This document shows positions 58,001 through 64,000 of a stretch of DNA of 64,000 bases, piece after piece (the stretch's first letter is position 1; the number at the start of each line of letters is the position of its first letter). The DNA comes from Eunapius fragilis. Lineage: Eukaryota > Porifera > Demospongiae > Spongillida > Spongillidae. The position numbers were made by a program, and so were the translations under genes. Below the pieces are notes generated by a model, which searched no databases, was not told the origin of the DNA, and saw only the letters and a program-made list of their open reading frames with translations. Where the stretch lies: positions 1,319,171 to 1,383,170 of the forward strand of contig OY811977.1 in assembly GCA_963681505.1 (NCBI GenBank), in the 5' to 3' direction.

Positions 58001-58554
58001 ACATTTTCCCCTATGGCTTTGAAGGGGCGGGGCTTCAGCAGATGCACCTCTGGCCACCCCAGTCGCATGGGGGACAGTTGCCTCCCCCCGGTATGCACCC
58101 TGCTCACATGATGCCCGGGCAGGGAGGTTGGTACCCACAGCTAGTCCACTCCATGGTTTCTGGGGTGGAAGTGCACAGTGGTGGTGGTGGTGGTGGCGGT
58201 GATAGCGGGAAAGTGGCGGGAAAGAAAAGCAGCAAGCACGAGGTGATGCAAGTTGTCGACGTGAAACTGAACAGTAACGGTAACAACAATAATAACATCC
58301 TTAGTAGTAGCAACAAGCAGGCAGCATTAAGAAACTCGTCCGACATGCAACGGGTTGTAAGCGATGGTGACCGCAGACCTCTTGCTGTGATGAACCCAGG
58401 CACTTCGTCTCTGCCCTTGGAGCACAGGTGGACCTGTTCAAAGGACTCTTCTCCCGTTGTGGTAACCCTGCCACACTTGTGGAAGGGTGAAGCTGAACCG
58501 TTTTCTGTAAAGGCTATCGCTATTGGTGAAAGTAATGTCAACTCTCTCAATTGA
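45462..58554 (+). CDS. BCL9/Legless-like Wnt transcription cofactor, 9 coding exons, about 1643 aa
   Basis: Exons: 45462-45603, 46574-46995, 47469-47526, 47944-47998, 49402-49492, 49983-51197, 51577-51999, 52390-52733, 56373-58554. All phases agree. The key evidence is residues about 950-985, MFVFSTDLANRAAESVERG followed by EFDSIVQFHQ, which match homology domain 1 of BCL9/BCL9L/Legless (human YVFSTEMANKAAEAVLKG). HD1 binds the Pygopus PHD finger in the beta-catenin enhancer complex. It is preceded by a strong nuclear localisation signal (HKRRKRRRKL) at the exon 9 start. The long tail is rich in Pro, Gly, His and Gln (H6, Q6), as in BCL9. I see no HD2 (beta-catenin-binding helix) after HD1. 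A helix RVREQIHRLREIL before it is weakly similar to HD2 but in the wrong order. The first 900 residues, with YVGVDSQGLGFWYDGG and an acidic Ser-rich block, are not like BCL9 and I do not recognise them. Two genes wrongly joined is possible but unlikely given the phases. Confidence 0.78.
45775..45910 (+). repeat. (CA)n-rich microsatellite
   Basis: CACACA and CACGCA units in BCL9-like intron 1. At 46000-46110 'cccatgcatgggcaatgg' is repeated five times. Confidence 0.9.
47550..47870 (+). repeat. TG-rich minisatellite, units of about 60-70 bp
   Basis: 'gtgagtgcaggtgtgtgttg' and 'gcttgtgtgatagtgtaggt' alternate in BCL9-like intron 3. Confidence 0.88.
48015..49190 (+). repeat. Composite minisatellite, about 1.2 kb
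   Basis: More than 40 copies of a core 'cacttcatgggggtggatgg' joined to one of several tails (acacac, tattgtac, tatgtagagg). The tails recur in patterned order. It lies in BCL9-like intron 4 and creates spurious open frames. Confidence 0.95.
49367..49394 (+). repeat. Poly(C)28 forming the pyrimidine tract of BCL9-like exon 5
   Basis: C28 is followed by ACGGCAG and exon 5 at 49402, so a homopolymer serves as the polypyrimidine tract of this acceptor. Confidence 0.9.
49560..49880 (+). repeat. (TG)(TATG)n microsatellite
   Basis: About 320 bases of TGTA/TGTG repeats in BCL9-like intron 5. Confidence 0.93.
51459..51504 (+). repeat. (TG)n microsatellite
   Basis: TG array in BCL9-like intron 6; a G run lies at 51387-51400. 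A further TG array (52013-52052) lies in intron 7, 14 bases past exon 7, and a (CCCT)n tract at 52313-52368 precedes exon 8. Confidence 0.93.
52855..53142 (+). repeat. About 28-bp minisatellite
   Basis: About ten copies of a unit containing 'gcagtggggagtggcatagg' and 'gtgtggtc' in BCL9-like intron 8. Confidence 0.92.
53739..55430 (+). repeat. 12-bp satellite-like array, about 141 units
   Basis: A near-perfect run of TATATGCTACCC or TATGTGCTACCC, 1.69 kb long. Almost all variation is one A/G site per unit, with rare others (ATGTTACC, ACATGC, ACCTTA). One C is missing near 54959, which shifts the register. Because 12 is a multiple of 3 and the unit has no stop, all three plus frames stay open for about 1.7 kb; these are not genes. 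It lies in BCL9-like intron 8. Confidence 0.98.
55863..55941 (+). repeat. 12-bp 'tattgcttcaat' repeat
   Basis: About six copies of ATATTGCTTCA(A/G)T, followed at 55980-56275 by a G-rich array with a unit containing 'aagaggtgtgccaggagtgt' and 'attgaagaggaatggggg'. Both are in BCL9-like intron 8 just before the T-rich acceptor of exon 9. Confidence 0.92.
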
Positions 58555-59206
58555 TCTCATCCTCTCTTGTGCTATGTAATGAGCTTGCCTGTTCTTTTTC
58601 ATGTTCTTAGCTATTGTGTAGTTTTACTGCTTTTTTTTTTCCGTTGTATTTTCCCCTTCACTTCATCTTCTTTGGGGGGGGGGGGGGGGGGGGAGGTGTA
58701 TGTGTGGTGGGGTTAAATAATCTAACTATGCTGTATGCAGCTCTATGCTCGTATGTTGCCTCATGCAGAGGTTCAACCATAGATATTAGGTATGGTTCAA
58801 CTACTCAACAAAGGGACCTTGTTCACACATCCTCACATCATCTCCGTATCTGGTAAAAATAAATAAATTTAAAGCCCTTTGATGGACGATTAATGATCAA
58901 TTAACTATGGTGTGCCTGGTGATTTGAGTTTTGCGTGTGTCTCGTCCCCGATCCATACGTCATAGCTGCGGGTGGATTACCTCACCGCTACGTTTCAAGT
59001 CGGAAGATCTGACACACAATCACAACAGCCGCACATAAAAACACGTGTACACGTACACACTGATTCCCACGTGGTTTCCGCAAGCACGTTAAATCGGGCG
59101 ATTCAATTTGAAACGGGTGTTTTCGATTTGCCTGACCGCTTGGGCTTTCCAACAAACAATATTAGTGCACTGGGAACGAGGATACTGTTAAATTAAGTGA
59201 GTAATA
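58555..59206. other. 3' UTR of the BCL9-like gene and upstream DNA of REXO4
   Basis: A G run is at 58674-58693. AATAAATAAA at about 58859 is a good polyadenylation signal. Nothing coding was recognised between there and the REXO4 start. Confidence 0.5.
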
Positions 59207-62200
59207 ATGGTAAAAGCAGTCTCAGCAAAGCCTCGAAATTGCACAGCGGTGTCCAAAATCGACCCGCTGAGAGCCCCCGTGTGTCGTAAAGGAATGCTGG
59301 TAGGGGATGTGTCTGTTAACTGGAAGGCACTCTGTCAGGTATGTTCTACTGTTTGCATCTTTTTGTCATTACGGCGTGTGTTCGAAAGCTTTGAGAGCGC
59401 TTTAAACGAAACGTCTTAAGAGCTTGCAGGAATGAACTATTCATTTGTACACGAGAGGAGTGCGCGTACAAATGAACGCACGTGTCATCATGTTGTCCCC
59501 GCCCCCTCTTCCATATATTACTGCAGCAGCTATCATTGAAATCCGGAGAGAAAACAGAAGCTGCAGTAAAAAAGGATGCAAGTGATAAGAACACACAGGG
59601 ACAAGAAGTCACTGAAGAAAATGTTAAAACGCACGTGTTACCAGTAACACAGAAATCCAAGTCGTCAAAAAAGAGAGAGGGAAGAAAAAGGGAAAGCAAA
59701 GATGTAGAAGCGATTATTGAAAATGATGACTGCGTCACCCATGGCGGGAGGAGACAGCGACACCGAAAGGGAACTTCGTTGGACCAAATGCAAGGAACGA
59801 GGAAGGTGGTTGGTGACGTCATCAAGGATGCTGGCAAGTATGACGAGACAGCTGCGGAAGGAATAAGAGAGAATTGCTTGGACGTGGCAGAGTGTAAGCC
59901 CCACAGGAAGGGAAAAGGAAAACACAGAAAAGAATCTGAAAGTGGTTTTGCAGCCCAAGTCATCGGAGGGCTGGGTGGTGAAAGTGTCACACTGGACAGA
60001 CAAGGTATGAGTAGTTGGAAAAGGGATGCAGAGAAGCCCACCGAAGAAGTAAGGCAACCAAAGAAAGGTCGAACGGGAGAAACTAAATCAAAGAATACTG
60101 TACAGAGAGCCAAAAAGTCAGAAGATGTAGTGAAAGAAGTGATTGATGCTGGGAAAGCCCCCAAAGAAATGACTCATGCTGGGAAAGCCCCTGAGGAAGT
60201 GACTTGTGCTGGGAAGTCCCCCAAGGAAGTGACTCATGCTGGGAAAGCCCCCAAGGAAGTGACTCATCCTGGGAAAGCCCCCATGGATGTGACTGTTGCT
60301 GGGGAAGTCTCCAAGGAAGTGACTCATGCTGGGAAAGCCCCCAAGGACGTGACTCATGCTGGGAAAGCCCCCAAGGAAGTGACTGTTGCTGGGAAAGCCC
60401 CCAAGGACATGACTGTTGCTGGGGAAGTCCCCAAGGAAGTGACTGTTGCTGGGAAAATCCCCAAGGAAGTGACTCATGCTGGGAAAGCCCCTAAGGAAGT
60501 GACTGTTGCTGGGAAAGCCCCCAAGGACGTGACTGTTGCTGGGAAAGTCCCCAAGGAAGTTACTGTTGCTGGGAAAGTCCCCAAGGAAGTGACTGTTGCT
60601 GGGAAAGCCCCCAAGGAGGTGACTATTGCTGGGAAAGTCCCCAAGGAAGTGACTGATGCTGGGAAGACCCTCAAGGTGAGGACATTAATCGATGCCCCCA
60701 AGAGATTGGTGGAAGAGACAGAGGATGTGCCTGATAAGAAGAAGAAGAGGTCGAAGGATGTTGATGCAAACCTTAAGCTGCTACAGGACTCAGGAGATGT
60801 TCTATGTAAGAAAAGAGACACCGCTGTTCTGAGAAAGAGGTATTGTGCAACCTCGGAGGGCAACACATTTAAAAAGTGTACATCTGTGTGTATGTGTGTG
60901 CGTGGCGTGTGTGTGTGTGTGTGTGCATGTGTGTGTGTGTGTGTGTTTGTGCATATACAATCAATAGCTACTACAGCATGGTGCTATGTTGTCGTATGTG
61001 TTGATCAACTGGTGCCCAGGCCTGCTGACTTCTGGTTTGATGACGTGGACCTTGGAGACATGGCAGAGGCCAAGAGACCTAGAGCCTCCATGTTAATAAG
61101 TGGACAAGACACAAGGTGACCACGTCGAGTGTAATACACATGTATACACACACATTACACATACATACATACATGCACACATACATACACAAACGCATGT
61201 AAATATGCATGCATATACATACATATCCACACACATATGTACATACATGCGTACATACATACATACATACGTACATACATACACACATACATACATACAT
61301 ACATACATACATACATACATACATACATACATACATACATACATACATACACACTCACAGGGACACGTTAACTGAGATAACTACGTACTTGTGGGGTGGT
61401 TGGAGGTCCCCATCCACTCGGGGGGGGGGGGGGGAGGGGCTCATCACTATTGGGTGTTAACAGTATGTACAGGGGCTCCTAAATAATGCCCCCCTGTCAT
61501 GGGCATCAGAGAACAGATTACCCTAATTACGTGCTCACAACAGTAACATCTCCCTTGCACACAGTGTGGGCCGATATGTTGCCTTGGACTGTGAGATGGT
61601 AGGGACTGGGCCTGAAGGCTGTCAGAGCATGCTGGCCAGGTGTTCTGTTGTCAATCACCATGGCAATGTGGTCTATGACTCATTTGTGGCTCCCATGGAT
61701 ACCATCACGGACTACAGAACCCGCTACAGTGGTGTGCGTCAGGAGGACCTCAAGGATGGTGTGTGTGTATGTGTGTGTGCGTGTGTGCATATGTGTGTCA
61801 TATTGACATGTCTGTGTGCATGTTGGCATGTTGGCATGTGTGTGCATGTATGTGTGCATATATGTGTGTGCATGTTGGCATGTGTGTGCATGTGTGTACT
61901 TATACTGCCCTGCCTCCATTTGCCACACACACACACACACACATTACACACATCACTGTACAAACTTGTGCTACACACATCACTAACACACCTTCACACA
62001 CACCTACATGCACACCACACCTTCACACACACCTCTACACGCACACCTCCCTACGTAAAGCTCCAACGTTCAAAACTGTGCAGAAGAAGATATCTGATCT
62101 CCTGAAAGGAAAGATTCTTATTGGACACGGCCTGAAGCATGACCTCAAGGTATGCTGCTTAGGGTGGAGGGGAGGGGGAGGAGGTGGAGGGATAGTGAGA

Positions 62201-63016
62201 GGAGGAGGGTGAGAGGGAATAAGGACAGGCTTACTGTTGGAAGAGGGTGGCGATGCCTTGGGACTATACCGATGTGACTGTATTTAATCGCACACCTCCC
62301 CACCATACACCCCCTCCTCCCGTAGGCCCTACTCCTCTCCCATCCCAAGAAGGACATGAGGGACACCATATCCTACAAGCCATTCAGAGCTGTGTCCCAG
62401 GTGCGCCACATTGCACCTGTAAACCACAATAACGATTATCATTTACGATTAATAATTAACCCCGTGGCTTATTAGCTTAGCGATAATGGGGCAGGTGCAA
62501 ACGCATGCAACGTAAACACGCAAACAAGCCAAGTTCCTAATTTTACTGAAAGAATGATTTCACTCAGCACACATTAGCACAATAACAAACACAACACAAA
62601 ACACACACACCATACCATACACCCTACACGGCAGCTATGCAGTATTTGTATTTGTATTGTCCTTTCTCCAAAGGGCAAGACTCCACCGCTAAAGAAATTA
62701 GCAAAGGAGCTTTTAGGTGTTGACATTCAGGAAGGGGAGCACAGCTCGGTGAGCTCGCGCGCGTGTCTATCTATCCAGTAGAATGTTTTTATTGTTACCG
62801 CAGGTGGAGGACTCGCAAGCTGCCATGAGACTTTACCAAAAGCACAAGGCTGAATGGGAAGAGTATCTGAAGAGACGGGAGAAATTTAGGAGCGGGAAAC
62901 TTTTAGCGTTCAAACCAGGTGCCCAGAAGCCGGCAGCAGTTAGCCGGACCTCGTCCGTTCGTACAAAGCCATCCGAGAAATGCCAACCTTTCAATGTCAT
63001 GTTGCAATGCAATTAA
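59207..63016 (+). CDS. REXO4: RNA exonuclease 4 (REXO4), 8 exons, 740 aa
   Basis: Exons: 59207-59338, 59527-60875, 61020-61115, 61565-61758, 62061-62149, 62326-62400, 62674-62748, 62804-63016; phases agree. REXO4-specific anchors are NWKALCQ near residue 40 (human NWKALQEWL) and FWFDDVDLGDMAEA (human IWFDDVDPADIEAA). The DEDDh exonuclease domain follows: Asp534 and Glu536 in YVALDCEMVGTGPEG, then VTDYRT-like ITDYRTRYSGVRQEDL, Asp618 in GHGLKHDL, and His668 and Asp673 in EHSSVEDSQAAM. All catalytic positions are present. REXO4 proteins are nucleolar 3'-5' exonucleases related to yeast Rex4, which acts in rRNA processing. The protein is much longer than the human one (422 aa) because exon 2 encodes a basic region with 18 tandem 10-residue repeats (residues about 248-427, KAPKEVTHAG type). 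The C-terminal 50 residues are basic. A polyadenylation signal AATAAA lies at about 63139. Confidence 0.93.
60136..60675 (+). repeat. Coding 30-bp minisatellite in REXO4 exon 2, 18 units
   Basis: Units of exactly 30 bases encode G-K-A/V-P-K-E/D-V-T-x-A with x = His, Val, Ile or Asp. All units keep the frame, and most substitutions are conservative (GAA/GAC, GCC/GTC, CAT/GTT). Confidence 0.95.
61136..61352 (+). repeat. (CATA)n microsatellite
   Basis: CATA/CACA tetranucleotide array in REXO4 intron 3, followed by a G run at 61420-61433. Confidence 0.95.
61759..62042 (+). repeat. (GT)n and (CA)n repeats filling REXO4 intron 4
   Basis: The intron opens GTGTGTGTATGTGTG at the donor and ends with CACACACCT-type repeats. 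The acceptor (TACGTAAAG, 62060) has only a short pyrimidine tract. Confidence 0.9.
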
Positions 63017-63240
63017 CGCCGCGTATTATTTTTCGATATAACGGAATATTTATCTATTTACACGTAACGGCCACTTGTTTTTGCATTGCCATCAACTTAC
63101 ATCCAGATTGAACGTACGTAAGTTGTAGCCGTGGAGTTAATAAACACATTAGTCTGTACGTTAACCTAGGCTGTTGCATATCGCAAGGGACTGGCAACGA
63201 GAATTTATAGGCTTTCTACCGTGTGTTGATTTTATTGTGT

Positions 63241-63288
<48 letters not shown>

Positions 63289-63466
63289 GTGAGATGTTGC
63301 GCATGGGACATGCGTTGAATAGTTTAATAATACCCGGACACTTAGATTGTGGGTGGATGAATCGCAGTGATAGGTGCATCGATTGATGTAGGAGGTCCTA
63401 GACCTTGTGGTTGAAGCAATTCACACATAGCAGCTGGGAAACTCGAACACTGACCCGCTGTTTAAG
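63017..63466. other. REXO4 3' UTR and following DNA
   Basis: AATAAA at about 63139 ends REXO4. A (TG)n array lies at 63246-63286. I see no convincing exon, although the candidate gene at 63467-63730 would need upstream exons here or inside this interval. Confidence 0.4.
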
Positions 63467-63515
63467 ATGTCATCGTCGTTCGACAATTTGAAATGATGGC
63501 CATGATTAAGTTGGG

Positions 63516-63553
<38 letters not shown>

Positions 63554-63730
63554 GGGAGGAGGGCGGAAAAACAGTAGCTGCCCGAGGCCACCCTTCTTCA
63601 TTGCCAACTTGCCGATAGAACAATCAAAGACAATGTAGCTGAACGGGATTTGAGACTTATTAAAGATCGATCACGAAGACAAGCCGCTCAAGTTCTAAAA
63701 CGTGGTCAGATGCCGTTATTTGGAATCTAA
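63467..63730 (+). CDS. Possible last two exons of an unknown gene
   Basis: Exon A (about 63467-63522) encodes VIVVRQFEMMAMIKLGL. Exon B (63578-63730) encodes LPEATLLHCQLADRTIKDN, then VAERDLRLIKDRSRRQAA and QVLKRGQMPLFGI before a TAA stop. The codon content is clearly protein-like (charged, helical, no low complexity), and the intron between would be about 57 bases with its donor in a (GT)n run and a CAGTAG acceptor. It could start at ATGATG (63492) or continue from upstream exons I did not find. I do not recognise the family. Confidence 0.4.
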
Positions 63731-64000
63731 CTCGGCGCCAACGGGATTGTCCCGTGAAAACGCTGTTACCGTATTACAATACCCTAAACTACTCTCACCA
63801 CAATCCTGTAATATAACTTAACTTGGTTTTGGGGGGGGGGCGGCCTTGACTCATGGAAAAAAAATTTTAAGAAGTCATGCTAGGTAGTGGCATTTAGTTT
63901 TCAATACAGCCTTATGAAACATGCCAAGACTCTGCTGCTATGCATAGTGTATTGAGCAAGTGCATCATCAACAACTATGTAGCTTACTGAACACTCCTCA
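63731..64000. other. Right edge, no gene recognised
   Basis: G9 run near 63831 and AT-rich DNA. No coding or repeat feature that I can support. Confidence 0.4.

Noticed and set aside
57376-58550. Minus-strand open frames opposite the BCL9-like exon 9
   Set aside because: GC-rich coding DNA gives open frames on the other strand. Their composition mirrors the real gene and they have no recognisable domain.
59346-60866. Minus-strand open frames opposite REXO4 exon 2
   Set aside because: They are shadows of the exon and its 30-bp coding repeat, with no independent evidence.

Overview
The window is nuclear DNA of an animal. Its genes have short GT-AG introns, and its introns are full of microsatellites, 12-60 bp minisatellites, poly(G:C) runs and small foldback DNA elements. 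It carries vinculin, a BCL9/Legless homologue, a NUPR1-like protein and an animal heme peroxidase, which are animal cell-adhesion and Wnt-related genes. Exons are small and diverge strongly from vertebrate versions, and vinculin has fewer central repeats than the human protein. I infer an early-branching marine invertebrate, most likely a sponge; this is an inference, not a proof.

Layout from left to right: the 3' end of a heme peroxidase (+, 1-894); a decayed retroelement fragment; a START-domain lipid-transfer protein (-, 2437-4705, 7 exons); ribosomal protein eL15 (-, 5375-6055) sharing a divergent promoter with a one-exon NUPR1-like gene (+, 6316-6564); the DNA-repair nuclease FAN1 (+, 6916-20132, 14 exons); a CARD-like/coiled-coil protein (-, 20696-22745) that starts about 140 bp past the stop codon of vinculin (-, 22883-42147, 21 exons); a BCL9-like gene (+, 45462-58554, 9 coding exons) divergent from vinculin; the RNA exonuclease REXO4 (+, 59207-63016, 8 exons); and the possible last two exons of an unknown gene (+, to 63730).

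I built the exon models by hand from splice signals, reading phase and family resemblance. The inferred phases of adjoining exons match throughout START, eL15, the CARD-like gene, the BCL9-like gene and REXO4. Three genes have a problem junction or base: the peroxidase has one extra base, FAN1 exon 3 has one extra A in an A run, and vinculin intron 4 has its donor buried in a GT microsatellite. These may be assembly errors.

The genes do not form one pathway. They cover housekeeping (eL15, REXO4), DNA repair (FAN1), adhesion (vinculin), Wnt transcription (BCL9-like), lipid transfer (START) and probable death-fold signalling (CARD-like). I found no CRISPR, tRNA, rRNA or prokaryotic features. 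The most notable items are the BCL9-like gene with a long unrecognised N-terminal part, the one-repeat vinculin, the close spacing of vinculin and the CARD-like gene, and the way tandem repeats are built on splice sites.
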